From NCBI RefSeq assembly GCF_001441165.1, contig NZ_CP013126.1, positions 1,579,551 to 1,643,550 on the forward strand: a stretch of DNA of 64,000 bases, in the 5' to 3' direction. A program made the translations under genes and the position numbers. Under the pieces are notes generated by a model, which searched no databases, was not told where the DNA came from, and saw only the letters and a program-made list of their open reading frames with translations. Every line of letters begins with the position of its first letter. The first letter of the stretch is position 1. The DNA comes from Acidipropionibacterium acidipropionici (GTDB taxonomy: Bacteria > Actinomycetota > Actinomycetes > Propionibacteriales > Propionibacteriaceae). Below are positions 25,883-35,134 of the stretch, piece by piece.

Positions 25883-26926
25883 TCAGGGCTCGACGGTCAC
25901 CTTGATCGCTCGGCCCCCACCCACCACGTCGAAGACGCCGAGCGCGTCGGCGAGGGGGATGTGGTCGGTGATGAGGTCTGCCACCGGCAGCTGCCCCGAG
26001 GCGATGTACTCCATCGCCCTGCGGTGCTGGGCGGGTGCCGAGGCGTTCGCTCCGTGGATGTGGAGCTGCCGGTAATGGATGAGGTTGGAGTCGCAGGTGA
26101 TGGTGGGGGAGGTCTTCGGCAGTCCCCCGAAGAAGCAGATCCGGCCGTTGCGGGCCGCCATCGTCAGGGCCTCCTCCTGATTGGCCCCGGCCGGTGTGGC
26201 GGTGATGACGAAGTCGGCGCCGCGTCCGCGGGTCAGCTTCATCACCTCGTCGACAGGATCGGTGGTCGAGGAGTCGACGGTGGCGTCCGGCTGGACGAGC
26301 CCGGCGGCCAGCGCGAGGCGTCCGGGACGGTGATTGATCATGACGACCTGCCCGGCGCCGTAGACGCCGCGGGCGATGCGGGTGTGCATGCAGGCGATCG
26401 GCCCGGCGCCGTAGACCACGACGACGTCACCCTCCTGGATGCCCAACTGCTCCTGGCCGTTGAGGGCGCAGGCCAGTGGTTCGGCGGCGCTCGCCTCGGC
26501 GAACCCCACCCCGTCGGGGATCCGGTTGAGACCGTCGGCAGCCAGGACGGCGGCGGGCACCGTCATGTACTCGGCGAAACCGCCGTCGTACCAGAACCCC
26601 ATGAGCTTCTGGTTCTGGCAGATCGACGGCCACCCCTTGCGGCACTCGTGGCAGTTTCCGCACGGCACCGCCGCGATCGACTGCACCCGCTCGCCGACCC
26701 GCCAACCCGCGACGTTCCGCCCGACCTCCACGATCTGCCCGGCGATCTCGTGTCCCATCGTGGTGACCGGGGTGATCGCCGGGTGCCCGTTGCGGAAGGT
26801 CTTGAGGTCGGTGCCGCAGGCCGAACAATTTCTCACCGCGATGACGATCTCGTCATCACCGCAGATCGGCTCGGGGACGTCCTCGAGGCGGACGTCGCCC
26901 GGAGCGTGGAAGCGCAGCGCCTTCAT
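25883..26926 (-). CDS. Zinc-dependent alcohol/polyol dehydrogenase (cluster member 1)
   Basis: A 347-residue medium-chain dehydrogenase. Catalytic zinc ligands appear in NCSACGTDLKTF and TMGHEIAG; structural zinc cysteines in CGNCHECRKGWPSIC; cofactor loop VVVYGAGPIAC. It belongs to the sorbitol/threonine-dehydrogenase-like branch, oxidising a secondary alcohol of a polyol to a ketone. The ATG at 26926 is 12 bases after the deoC stop, with a weak ribosome site, so it probably depends on translation from deoC. The next gene downstream is the broken ketose kinase, suggesting the order polyol to ketose to ketose phosphate. Confidence 0.9.
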   Translation of the reverse strand: MKALRFHAPGDVRLEDVPEPICGDDEIVIAVRNCSACGTDLKTFRNGHPAITPVTTMGHEIAGQIVEVGRNVAGWRVGERVQSIAAVPCGNCHECRKGWPSICQNQKLMGFWYDGGFAEYMTVPAAVLAADGLNRIPDGVGFAEASAAEPLACALNGQEQLGIQEGDVVVVYGAGPIACMHTRIARGVYGAGQVVMINHRPGRLALAAGLVQPDATVDSSTTDPVDEVMKLTRGRGADFVITATPAGANQEEALTMAARNGRICFFGGLPKTSPTITCDSNLIHYRQLHIHGANASAPAQHRRAMEYIASGQLPVADLITDHIPLADALGVFDVVGGGRAIKVTVEP

Positions 26927-26938
26927 GATCGGCTCGTA

Positions 26939-27601
26939 CTACTCCGGCAGCCCGGCCAGAATGGCCTTCGACGCGGAGACGCCGAGCCGGCTGGCTCCGG
27001 CGGCGATCATCGCCAGGGCGGTCTCGGCGTCGCGAATACCGCCGGAGGCCTTGACGCCGAGGCGGTCGCCCACTGTCCGGCGCATCAACTCGACGGCGTG
27101 GACGCTCGCGCCGCCGGCCGGGTGGAATCCCGTGGATGTCTTGACGAAGTCGGCCCCGGCCCGCTCTGCGGCCCGGCACACCTCGACGATCTGCTCGTCG
27201 GAGAGCACGGCGGATTCGATGATCACCTTGAGCACCGCCTCGGGGGCGGCGGCGCGCACCGCGGCGATCTCGGCCTCGGTGCGGTCGAATCGCCCGGTCA
27301 ACGCGAAGGACAGGTTGATGACCATGTCGATCTCGTCGGCGCCGTTGCGGACGGCGGTCTCTGCCTCAGCGGCCTTCACCGAGGCGTCATGGGCCCCCGA
27401 CGGGAATCCGCAGACGACGGCGACCTTCAGGGTGGAAGGGTGCTCCAACGGCAGCTGGCTGGGGGAGACGCACACCGAATAGGTGCCCATCTCGACGGCC
27501 TCGGCGACGACGGCGGCGACAACCTCCGGGGTGGCCTCCGGCTTGAGCAGGGTGTGGTCGATGATGGCGGCGACCTGGGAACGGGTGGGATTCTCTGACA
27601 T
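26939..27601 (-). CDS. deoC: Deoxyribose-phosphate aldolase
   Basis: A 220-residue class I aldolase. Key motifs are [10 protein letters not shown] at the N-terminus, VKTSTGF with the Schiff-base lysine, and GVKASGGIR with the proton-relay lysine. DeoC cleaves 2-deoxyribose-5-phosphate to glyceraldehyde-3-phosphate and acetaldehyde. Relatives act on other short sugar phosphates. The ATG at 27601 has AAAGG upstream; the open frame before it is not used. It follows the SorC regulator by 50 bases. No nucleoside phosphorylase or phosphopentomutase is present, so nucleoside salvage is not the obvious context. A role in the surrounding polyol route is likely. Confidence 0.92.
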   Translation of the reverse strand: MSENPTRSQVAAIIDHTLLKPEATPEVVAAVVAEAVEMGTYSVCVSPSQLPLEHPSTLKVAVVCGFPSGAHDASVKAAEAETAVRNGADEIDMVINLSFALTGRFDRTEAEIAAVRAAAPEAVLKVIIESAVLSDEQIVEVCRAAERAGADFVKTSTGFHPAGGASVHAVELMRRTVGDRLGVKASGGIRDAETALAMIAAGASRLGVSASKAILAGLPE

Positions 27602-27651
27602 TGTCACTGACCTTTCAAAGATGGTTGGAAGTTGCGGGGGACGGACGCTGA

Positions 27652-28590
27652 TCAGGTCTCGATGAGCACCGAGGCGGTCTCCTCGTCGGTGATGAGGACG
27701 TCGCACATGCCGTGCCCGGCCACCGAGCGTGCCGCCTCGGCCTTGCTCGAACCGGCGGCCACCGCGATCGACAGCCGGGCCGCCCGGATGTCGTCGAGAT
27801 CCAGGCCGACGGTCCGGGAGTCCAGGTCGGAGTCGACCGGCACCCCGTCCGCGTTGAGGAATCGACCGAGGACGTCGCCGACACAGCCCCGGGCGACCAT
27901 CGCGTCGATGGCCTCGGCGGTGAGGAATCCCGAGGTCACCAGGACCGAGTCGCGGGCCGCCGGCCCCACGGAGAAGACCAGAGCGTCGGCTGACCGTGCC
28001 AGCCCGAGCACATCCTCGAGGACGGGCTCGGCGCGAAGCGCCGCCGCCAGGGACGCCGACTCGACGATCGCCGGGGCCGGAAGGAAGACCGGCACGCCGC
28101 GGGCGCGATGCGCCAGCATCCCGACCACTCCGGACACCGATCCCGGCCCGGGACGGCTCAGCCCGCCGTTGGCCTGGACGACCGTCGGACGGCCTGCCCA
28201 GTCGGAGGCGATCTGGTCGGCGACGTCGCCCATCGTCCGGCCCCAGGACACCGCCACAGTGCGAAGCTTCTTCCCGCGGTCGGCGAGGTAGTCCCCGCAG
28301 GCCTGCGCGACCAGTCTCCTGGTCGCCTGCTCGGAGGCGCCCGCGGGCACGACGACGGCGTCATCCAGATCGAAGGCCGCGGCCAGGCACTTCTCCATGG
28401 AGTGGAGCCGCGCCTGCGGATGGACGATCTCGATGCGGACGATGCCCCGGGTCTTCGCCCGGACCAGCATCCGTGCCACCTGCCATCGCGACAGGTGGAG
28501 CCGCGATGCCACCTCCTGCTGGTTGAGGCCCTGCTCGAAGTGGAGCTGGGCGACCCTCAGCAGGAGGTGGTCATCGGTCGGATCGCTCAC
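27652..28590 (-). CDS. SorC-family transcriptional regulator
   Basis: A 312-residue regulator. The N-terminal helix-turn-helix ([20 protein letters not shown]) is followed by a SorC sugar-phosphate-binding domain ([28 protein letters not shown]). SorC proteins, including B. subtilis DeoR, respond to phosphorylated sugars such as deoxyribose-5-phosphate. The GTG at 28590 overlaps the stop of the upstream dehydrogenase by four bases (GTGA). The regulator is inside the operon it presumably controls, suggesting autoregulation. Confidence 0.9.
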   Translation of the reverse strand: MSDPTDDHLLLRVAQLHFEQGLNQQEVASRLHLSRWQVARMLVRAKTRGIVRIEIVHPQARLHSMEKCLAAAFDLDDAVVVPAGASEQATRRLVAQACGDYLADRGKKLRTVAVSWGRTMGDVADQIASDWAGRPTVVQANGGLSRPGPGSVSGVVGMLAHRARGVPVFLPAPAIVESASLAAALRAEPVLEDVLGLARSADALVFSVGPAARDSVLVTSGFLTAEAIDAMVARGCVGDVLGRFLNADGVPVDSDLDSRTVGLDLDDIRAARLSIAVAAGSSKAEAARSVAGHGMCDVLITDEETASVLIET

Positions 28591-29636
28591 AGCGTCCCGT
28601 TCGGGAGGAACAGCACCTTGGAGGAGAAGACGGTGCGCTCGGCCATCGCCTTGATGAGCTCGGGCACCTTCTCGACGGGCTCCTCGTGGGTGATCATGAA
28701 CTCCCACTTGAGGTTCCCGGCGGCCATGTGATGCAGGGTGGTCGTCCACTCGGCTCCCGGGAAGGGCGCGGAGAAGGAGTTCCAGGAGCCCTGGACGTCG
28801 ATCTCCAGACGCATCATGCGGTCCCAGTTCGCCTTGGAGATGGTGACCGGGGCGTTCGGAATGCCGATGAACACGGCCGAGCCGTGCCTGGCGGTGATGC
28901 CGACCGCGATGTCCTCGACGGCGGGCACGCCCGAGGTCTCCACGACGCAGTTGAAGCCGGTTCCGGTGAGCTCGTCGAGCTCGGGACCGGTGCTGACGGC
29001 GGCGTCGGCCCCGGCCTCCAGGGCCAGCTTCTTCTTCTCGTCGGAGACGTCGACGGCCACCACCTCGGCGGCCCCCATGATCTTCGCCCACTGGACGGCG
29101 AACAGGCCGATCGGTCCGCCGCCGCCCATCACGGCGACCCGCTGGCCGGCGCGCAGCTTCGTGCGCCAGATGGCGTGCAGGGCGATGGCGGAGGGGTCCA
29201 CCATCGCGGCGGCCCGCGGATCCAGGCCCTCGGGCGCCTTCAGCAGCAGGTCGGCCGGCCCTGCGACATACTCGGCGTAGGCGCCATCGCGACGGGAACC
29301 GTAGTAGTCGTAGTCCTCGCAGAGGCTGAACTCCCCCTGGACGCAGGGCGGGCACTTGAAGCAGGGCAGCATCGGTGGCACGGTGACCAGATCGCCGGGC
29401 TTCACCGACGTCACCCCCTCACCGACCTCCTCCACCCAGGCGGAGAACTCGTGGCCGCAGATGAGCGGCAGCTTGTGCGGGCCCTTGAGGAACATGCGGG
29501 CCAGGTCCGACCCGCAGACGCCGCAGGCGGCCACCTTGAGAAGCGCCTCACCGGGGCCGGCCACCGGCTTGGGGACCTCCTCGATGCGGATGTCTCCCAC
29601 CGCGTGCATCACGGCCGCTGTCATCGTCTCAGTCAT
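28587..29636 (-). CDS. Zinc-dependent dehydrogenase, GatD-like (cluster member 2)
   Basis: A 349-residue medium-chain zinc dehydrogenase. Zinc ligands lie in ACGVCGSDLARMF and CGHEFSAWVEE; structural cysteines in CFKCPPCVQGEFSLC; nucleotide loop VAVMGGGGPIGL. It is closest in style to galactitol-1-phosphate 5-dehydrogenase-like proteins, so a polyol phosphate is a plausible substrate. That fits a route in which the FGGY kinase acts first. The ATG at 29636 follows AAGGAG. It is separated from the kinase gene by a hairpin and overlaps the regulator gene downstream. Confidence 0.9.
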   Translation of the reverse strand: MTETMTAAVMHAVGDIRIEEVPKPVAGPGEALLKVAACGVCGSDLARMFLKGPHKLPLICGHEFSAWVEEVGEGVTSVKPGDLVTVPPMLPCFKCPPCVQGEFSLCEDYDYYGSRRDGAYAEYVAGPADLLLKAPEGLDPRAAAMVDPSAIALHAIWRTKLRAGQRVAVMGGGGPIGLFAVQWAKIMGAAEVVAVDVSDEKKKLALEAGADAAVSTGPELDELTGTGFNCVVETSGVPAVEDIAVGITARHGSAVFIGIPNAPVTISKANWDRMMRLEIDVQGSWNSFSAPFPGAEWTTTLHHMAAGNLKWEFMITHEEPVEKVPELIKAMAERTVFSSKVLFLPNGTL

Positions 29637-29668
29637 TGTCGACTCCTTCTGTCTTGAGGATTGTGGAC

Positions 29669-29700
29669 CCCGGGTGCGGACGCCGTTGTCCGCACCCGGG
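29669..29700. terminator. Hairpin between the FGGY kinase and dehydrogenase genes
   Basis: CCCGGGTGCGGAC (29669-29681) and GTCCGCACCCGGG (29688-29700) form a perfect 13 bp stem with a 6-base loop. Inside the cluster it could reduce expression of the downstream genes relative to the kinase. No T-tract is visible. Confidence 0.6.
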
Positions 29701-29742
29701 ATGTCATTCGAGTTGTCAGGTCGGGGTCCTGGGCGCGGGATG

Positions 29743-31290
29743 TCACTGCCCGTTGAGGTGGCGGGTCATCTTGTCCATCAGGCCCTGCATCACCGGATAG
29801 GTGTCCAGATAGGCCTGATAGTTGTACTGGTAGGCCTGATGGGCCTCGGCATTCGGTTCGATGACGTCGACGGTGTGCACCATCGCCCTGGCGGCGTCCG
29901 GCAGGTCCGTGAAGATTCCGGCGCCCACTCCGGCGAGCATCGCCGAGCCGAGCAGCGGGCCTTCGGTGACGTCGGTGAACACCATCGGCAGGTTCGAGAC
30001 GTCGGCGTGCATCTGCATCCACAGCCGGGACTTCGCCGGTCCTCCCGAGACCACGACCTCCTTGGGCGGGAAGCCGTGGGCGCGCATGTTCTGGAAGATG
30101 TTCTCGGTGCCGAAGCAGATCCCCTCGAGGATCGCCCGGAACATGTGTCCCTCCGTGTGCGCCAGGGACAGGCCCCAGAAGACGCCGCGCGAACGGGAGT
30201 CCGAGTACGGGGTCCGGTTGCCCTGGAAGTGGTCCAGAAGGATGAGGCCGTCGGAGCCGATGGGCACCTCGGCGGCCTCCTCGTTGAGGATGTCGTAGGG
30301 GTCGCAGCCGCGTTCGGCGGCCAGCCGCTGGGCTCTGGGGGCCAGGTTGTTCTTGAACCAGGCGACGATCGATCCGGTGGAGATCTGGCCGCCCTCGACG
30401 GTGTACTCGCCCGGAATCACCGAGTCGGTGTAGGAGCCCCAGATGCCGCGGCCGTACAGCGGGGTGGGGGACTGGCCGATCATCACATGGCTGGAGCCGG
30501 TGATGAGCGCCATCTTGCCGGGCTCGACGACGCCCAGGCCGATCGCTCCGGCGTAGGCGTCGATGCCGCCCTCGGCGACAGGCGTGCCGGCGACCAGGCC
30601 GAGTTCGGAGGCGACGGCCGGGGTGAGACCGCCGATCACCTCGCCGAGCGGGGCCATTCTGGAGGGCACCTTGTCGAGGAGGTCGGCGATGCCGGCCTTC
30701 TCGTAGAGGCTGGTGGGCCAGCCGCCGGTGTCGCCGTCGTAGAAGTACTTGCCGGCGGCGTGGTTGATGGACATCGACCACTCGCCGGTCAGCCGGTGGA
30801 CGAGCCAGTCGGTGCAGTCGCAGACGACGGCGGCCTTGTTCCAGACCTCGGGCTCATGGCGCTTGATCCACAGCGCCTTCGGGACGCCCCACTCGGCCGA
30901 GACGGGGCCCAGACCGGAGTACTTGAGGGCCGGGTCGCCGGTCGCGGCGATGGTGTCGGCTTCCTCGGAGGAGCGCACGTCCATCCACAGCAGGGCGGGA
31001 CGCAGGTGGTGGCCGTCGGCATCCAGGGCCAGGACTGTGGCTGCCGTGGCGTCCAGGGAGACGCCGGCGACCTCGGCCGGTGCCACGCCGGACTTCGCCA
31101 TGGCGCCTCGAACGGCCTGGACCACGCAAGACCACCAGTCGTCGGGGTTCTGCTCGGCGCGTCCGGGGCGGGGGAAGTTCGTCTCCCATTCCGTAGTCGC
31201 AGTGCCCATGATGTGGCCGCCGGTGTCGAACACGCCGGCTCGGGCGCCCCCGGTGCCCATGTCAATCCCCAGAAGATATGGTCCGCTCAC
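29743..31290 (-). CDS. FGGY-family carbohydrate kinase
   Basis: A 515-residue sugar or polyol kinase. The N-terminal phosphate-binding loop is LLGIDMGTGGARAGVFD. The catalytic Asp is in EGGIDAYAGAIGLG, and the adenosine-binding segment is VVSGGPAKSRLWMQMHADV. FGGY kinases phosphorylate ribulose, xylulose, glycerol, erythritol and similar compounds; this one lies between ribulokinase-like and unassigned groups. The GTG at 31290 is chosen for its AAGGAG Shine-Dalgarno and because the conserved loop starts right after it. First gene of the minus-strand polyol cluster. Its substrate decides the pathway and is unknown. Confidence 0.9.
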   Translation of the reverse strand: MSGPYLLGIDMGTGGARAGVFDTGGHIMGTATTEWETNFPRPGRAEQNPDDWWSCVVQAVRGAMAKSGVAPAEVAGVSLDATAATVLALDADGHHLRPALLWMDVRSSEEADTIAATGDPALKYSGLGPVSAEWGVPKALWIKRHEPEVWNKAAVVCDCTDWLVHRLTGEWSMSINHAAGKYFYDGDTGGWPTSLYEKAGIADLLDKVPSRMAPLGEVIGGLTPAVASELGLVAGTPVAEGGIDAYAGAIGLGVVEPGKMALITGSSHVMIGQSPTPLYGRGIWGSYTDSVIPGEYTVEGGQISTGSIVAWFKNNLAPRAQRLAAERGCDPYDILNEEAAEVPIGSDGLILLDHFQGNRTPYSDSRSRGVFWGLSLAHTEGHMFRAILEGICFGTENIFQNMRAHGFPPKEVVVSGGPAKSRLWMQMHADVSNLPMVFTDVTEGPLLGSAMLAGVGAGIFTDLPDAARAMVHTVDVIEPNAEAHQAYQYNYQAYLDTYPVMQGLMDKMTRHLNGQ

Positions 31291-31423
31291 GTCGACTGCT
31301 CCTTGGTCTCCACTGCATCGTGGACGATCTCGAACTGCTCTGTCGGTACGGTCGACATCCTCGCCGACCGCTGGATCCACGGTGGCAGCGGAGGACGCCG
31401 TGCTCAACGGAGCGGCGCACTTC

Positions 31424-31435
31424 GCGCAATTGCGC
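31424..31435. promoter_or_regulatory. 12 bp perfect palindrome upstream of the FGGY kinase
   Basis: GCGCAATTGCGC, 134 bases ahead of the kinase GTG, in the 239-base gap after the LacI gene. It is the only perfect palindrome noticed in that gap and is a possible SorC operator. Confidence 0.3.
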
Positions 31436-31529
31436 AGGTGGGGGCGACAAAGTCGCTTGGGGTCGATGCAGAGCCGGGACCCCGGCATCCTCTTGGTGCC
31501 GTGGTTCGGCCGGGAGGCGACGGCCAGGA

Positions 31530-32540
31530 TCAATGGAGCGACGACTCGCGCACGATGAGGTTGGGCTCAAGGACGATACGAACCGGCTTGTCGTCCGGCT
31601 GGGTTGAGCGGTTCTCCAGGAGTTTGGCGGCCCACTGTCCCAGCTGATCGATCGGTTGGCCGATGAGGGTGACCTTGGGAGTCACCATCCGCGTCCAGTG
31701 CTCGTCATCCACGCCGACGAAGCTGATCCGCTGCGGCATGGACCACCCAATAGCCTGGAGACAGGTGAAGGCTGCCGACGTCATAGGGCCGTTGGTCGCG
31801 AAGAGACCGTCGATGTGCGAGGCCCCGCCCAGAGCGGCGGCCAGCTCCTGCTCGGCGGTCTCGGCCGTGAGGTCCAGGCGCAGGACATGATCGGGACCGA
31901 CCGGAAGATCATGGGCCTCGAACACTGATCTGAAGCCGGCGTCACGATCGACTGTCGAGCTGACAGTCTTCGGGCCAGTGAGGATGAACGGCGTCCTGAC
32001 GCTCCGGCCGAGCATGTGTTCAGCGGCCAGCCTTCCGGCCATGACGTTGTCGACTGTGACGATGTCGCCTGAGAACGACTTGATCCGCCGGTCGAACAGG
32101 ACGACCGGAATCCCCGCGGCTGTCAGTCTTCGCACACTGGTGCGGGTGGCCGACGTCGCGGCCAGAACCACTCCGGAGACCTGCTGGGCGATCACCGCGT
32201 CGATGTAGTGACGCTCCCGCTCGAAATTCTCGTGGGAGTTGCACATCACCACCGAGTGCCCTTTGGCCGCGGCCACGGTCTCGAACTCCTGGAGGACAGC
32301 GGTGAAGAACGGGTTGCGGGCGTCGGGCACGATCATCGCCCACATGTCTGACTGGGCCCTGCGAAGTGCCCGGCCCGCCAGATTGGGCACGTAGTGCATA
32401 TCGGCGATCGCCCTGCGGACCCGTTCGGCGAGGTCAGGATCCACCTTGTCGTTTCCATTGAGGACCCGTGAAACGGTGGCGGTCGACACCTCGGCGATAC
32501 GCGCCACATCAGCGATCGTCGGCCGGGACTGGGACGTCAT
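31530..32540 (-). CDS. LacI-family transcriptional regulator
   Basis: A 336-residue repressor. The N-terminal LacI helix-turn-helix and hinge (TIADVARIAEVSTATVSRVL) precede a periplasmic-binding-protein-like sensor domain. The family normally binds a free sugar and a palindrome with a central CG. It is the last gene of the glycoside operon: its ATG at 32540 lies two bases after the GH116 stop. A matching operator-like site (TGTAAGCGATTACT) is found in front of the first gene of the operon. Local repressor of that operon is the natural reading. Confidence 0.92.
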   Translation of the reverse strand: MTSQSRPTIADVARIAEVSTATVSRVLNGNDKVDPDLAERVRRAIADMHYVPNLAGRALRRAQSDMWAMIVPDARNPFFTAVLQEFETVAAAKGHSVVMCNSHENFERERHYIDAVIAQQVSGVVLAATSATRTSVRRLTAAGIPVVLFDRRIKSFSGDIVTVDNVMAGRLAAEHMLGRSVRTPFILTGPKTVSSTVDRDAGFRSVFEAHDLPVGPDHVLRLDLTAETAEQELAAALGGASHIDGLFATNGPMTSAAFTCLQAIGWSMPQRISFVGVDDEHWTRMVTPKVTLIGQPIDQLGQWAAKLLENRSTQPDDKPVRIVLEPNLIVRESSLH

Positions 32541-32542
32541 GG

Positions 32543-35134
32543 CTAGCGGTCCTCTCCTCGGATGACAGCGACGGTCTCTCCCGCTGGCACGTTTCGGGCA
32601 GTCCCGCAGGAATCCCGCTCCCACATCACCTGCCGGATCGGCAGCACTCCATGATGACACGTCACACGCGCAGTGCTCTCGTCACAGGTGCACACGCCCC
32701 AACCGGTACCGGTGAGCACCGGCCAGGATCCCGGCCTCGTCAATCGAAGCGATCCCGAGATCGCATCCCAACGGGGTGCCCCGCCGAGTTCCAGAACGCT
32801 CCACCCAGCCATGGAGCGCACGTAGTGATCGCCGCATTCGATCTCGTTGTACGGATTGCGGATCCGTCCGTCGTGGCGGCGCCATATCGCATCCAGAATC
32901 CTGTGCCCGTCCTTCTCCAGGCCCTCGGCCAGGCACAGTGCGGCAACCTCGTACTCGCAACCCGTCCACACCTCGTCGCAGTACCGGGTCGCACGGGCCG
33001 GTCGGCCTCCGCGGGGCCAGGAACACATGACGAGCCCTTGCTCTCCGCGGACCGCATAGGCCCGCTGGCTGTGGCGCGTCTCGTCGGCAGGGTTCAGATT
33101 GTGTGCGACGACTGCCTGCAGGGCCGACCGTACGTGCTCTGCCGGAAGCAGATGGCCGAGGTCCAGCAGATGCGCCCACCACTGGCCGATGAGCTGGTCG
33201 GCCAGGCATCCGTCCCCGAATTCATCGTCATCCCCATGCGTCTCATCGGCCGCCTGGACGTAGTAACCGCCGCGGAACAGCGCGGTGTCATATGCCGCCG
33301 ACGACAGGACGAATCGTTCCCGCCAGCCCATGGCCCGGTCCGTGGCACCGAGTATGAGCGCCATCTCCTCGGACGCGCGCAGTGCCGCCAGCCACAGCGA
33401 CCCCATGAACATGTTCGCGCCGTACAGTGAGATGTCGTGCGTGGACGGCTGCTCCCCGGTCAGAAGTCCCGAACACTCTGGATCCCATCGTGCCGCGACA
33501 TGATCCATCAACCGGCACAGATTGTTCCAGCGGTCCCTGAGCCACCCTGCGCCCACCGCTCCCCGCCGCACCTCGCGGTAGGTCTTGAGCACCGCTCCGA
33601 GCATTCCGTCGAGTGCCGGGTGATCGGGACCCCCGATCTCCACGTCCCAGAGCTGCTCCAGCCAGACCGGTGCGATGACCCGGTGAGGCAGGGATCCATC
33701 AGGGGCCTGCATGACCTCGAACTCCGTATCCCTCATCGACGCCTCCAGAGAGGGCCACAGCGCTGACGCGGCCTGCGCGTAATTCCAGACGTGGGTGCAG
33801 TTGAGCGGACAGGAATAGCCGACATCACCGGTCCACATGGCCGTGGAGGCGCCGAGCACGCCCTCGAAGCCGAAGAAGCGTCCCTCATGGTCCCGGAAGC
33901 AGGTGGGCGTGCGCGGCACCACGGCCTGGGCGGCAAGATGCTCCTTGAGCACGGCCGAACCCGGCATGGACTCAACAGCGTCCGTCCAGTCGGTGGTCCG
34001 CTTCCACCACAGATCCCACATCCGCGTGACGGCGTCGGCGACGTGCCGGGCATCGGGCCAGGCTTTCGTGTAGTGGCAGCCCAGCCAGAATCGGGTGGCG
34101 CCGTACTCGGGCCGGTCGGGGCCGAAGTCCGGCCAGGTGACGTAGCGGTTCGGGAAGCTCCAGCAGACAGCGAAGCGCACCGTGGCTGAGGCGTCCTTGG
34201 AACCGGCGGGGCCCAGGGCGACCTTGCGGCTCAGCGCTCCCAGCCAGGTCTGGCCGGCCGGGCTCGGACCGGGCCAGGAGCCGCCGGCACCTGGCGCCTC
34301 GGAAGGCAGTCCCGGCAGAGCCGCGACGGGTCCTGGATGCTCCCAGCCGGGTAGCCGGTCGAGGAAATGAAACAGCTCTGACGGCTCTTGGAACTGTGAG
34401 AGGGCATCCGCCTGCCCCTCGCACAGCAAAGCCATCTGACCGGCTGAATCGTGGCGCCGGTCGCACCCATGGCTGTCCATCACCAGCCGGGTCCAGCCGG
34501 GCTCCCGCTCGAGAGTGTTCGTGTTGGAGCCGTAGCCGGGTGCGCGCACGCCGTGCGGTGTCGCAGACGGGTCAAGGCCGACGCCGTTGTGCAGGGACCC
34601 CGCGAGCCAGCACTGGGCCGCACAGTCAGCGGTGTTGGTGAGCCGGAACTCGAACAGGGCGCACGGCACGCCACTGATCTCGGTGTCGGTCGGCACCATC
34701 GGATTCCACGCTGTGAGGTCGATATCCACGCCGAGACCGCAGTCCTGGTGGAGCCGCGCCACAGGGTAGATGCCCGACATCGCCGACGACGCGACCCCTC
34801 CGTGCTGCGACAGGAGGTCCTCCTGCCACTGGGGTACGAGGTCGTCGGTCACAAGGGGTGCTCGTCCTCCTGGGACGTCACGTCTGGCAGGAGGGGACGG
34901 TCGTGCCTGCTGGAGCAGGACTGTTCGGCTCATTGTCGGTTCGCCGCGCTGGACTCGCAGGGCGAAGAAGCTGCCGGGGAGATCTCCCTGGTGATTGCCG
35001 GTGTGGTGGATCTGCCACTGGCGGAGCCCGCCGTCCGAACCGATCGACAGACAACCGGTGTCGATACCTCCCAGCGGCATCGCAACGGCAGGGTGAGTGT
35101 CCCCCGGGTGAGCTGCCGGGAAGGCGGTGCTCAC
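32543..35134 (-). CDS. GH116-family glycoside hydrolase (DUF608/GBA2-like)
   Basis: An 863-residue protein. The N-terminal half is GBA2_N-like beta-sandwich (AMPLGGIDTGCLSIGSDGGL). The C-terminal half is an (alpha/alpha)6 DUF608 catalytic domain with TGEQPSTHDISLYGANMFMG, GCLADQLIGQWWA and YAVRGEQGL. GH116 enzymes are retaining beta-glucosidases, beta-xylosidases or related exo-enzymes. No signal peptide is present, so it should act in the cytoplasm on an imported oligosaccharide. The GTG at 35134 overlaps the upstream permease stop by four bases (GTGA). I did not map the catalytic acids by alignment. Anomer and sugar specificity are open. Confidence 0.85.
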   Translation of the reverse strand: MSTAFPAAHPGDTHPAVAMPLGGIDTGCLSIGSDGGLRQWQIHHTGNHQGDLPGSFFALRVQRGEPTMSRTVLLQQARPSPPARRDVPGGRAPLVTDDLVPQWQEDLLSQHGGVASSAMSGIYPVARLHQDCGLGVDIDLTAWNPMVPTDTEISGVPCALFEFRLTNTADCAAQCWLAGSLHNGVGLDPSATPHGVRAPGYGSNTNTLEREPGWTRLVMDSHGCDRRHDSAGQMALLCEGQADALSQFQEPSELFHFLDRLPGWEHPGPVAALPGLPSEAPGAGGSWPGPSPAGQTWLGALSRKVALGPAGSKDASATVRFAVCWSFPNRYVTWPDFGPDRPEYGATRFWLGCHYTKAWPDARHVADAVTRMWDLWWKRTTDWTDAVESMPGSAVLKEHLAAQAVVPRTPTCFRDHEGRFFGFEGVLGASTAMWTGDVGYSCPLNCTHVWNYAQAASALWPSLEASMRDTEFEVMQAPDGSLPHRVIAPVWLEQLWDVEIGGPDHPALDGMLGAVLKTYREVRRGAVGAGWLRDRWNNLCRLMDHVAARWDPECSGLLTGEQPSTHDISLYGANMFMGSLWLAALRASEEMALILGATDRAMGWRERFVLSSAAYDTALFRGGYYVQAADETHGDDDEFGDGCLADQLIGQWWAHLLDLGHLLPAEHVRSALQAVVAHNLNPADETRHSQRAYAVRGEQGLVMCSWPRGGRPARATRYCDEVWTGCEYEVAALCLAEGLEKDGHRILDAIWRRHDGRIRNPYNEIECGDHYVRSMAGWSVLELGGAPRWDAISGSLRLTRPGSWPVLTGTGWGVCTCDESTARVTCHHGVLPIRQVMWERDSCGTARNVPAGETVAVIRGEDR

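Noticed and set aside
27652-29355. Extended 567-codon frame for the SorC regulator
   Set aside because: Residues before the GTG at 28590 are low-complexity antisense-like sequence lying inside the dehydrogenase gene; the real regulator starts at the GTGA overlap.
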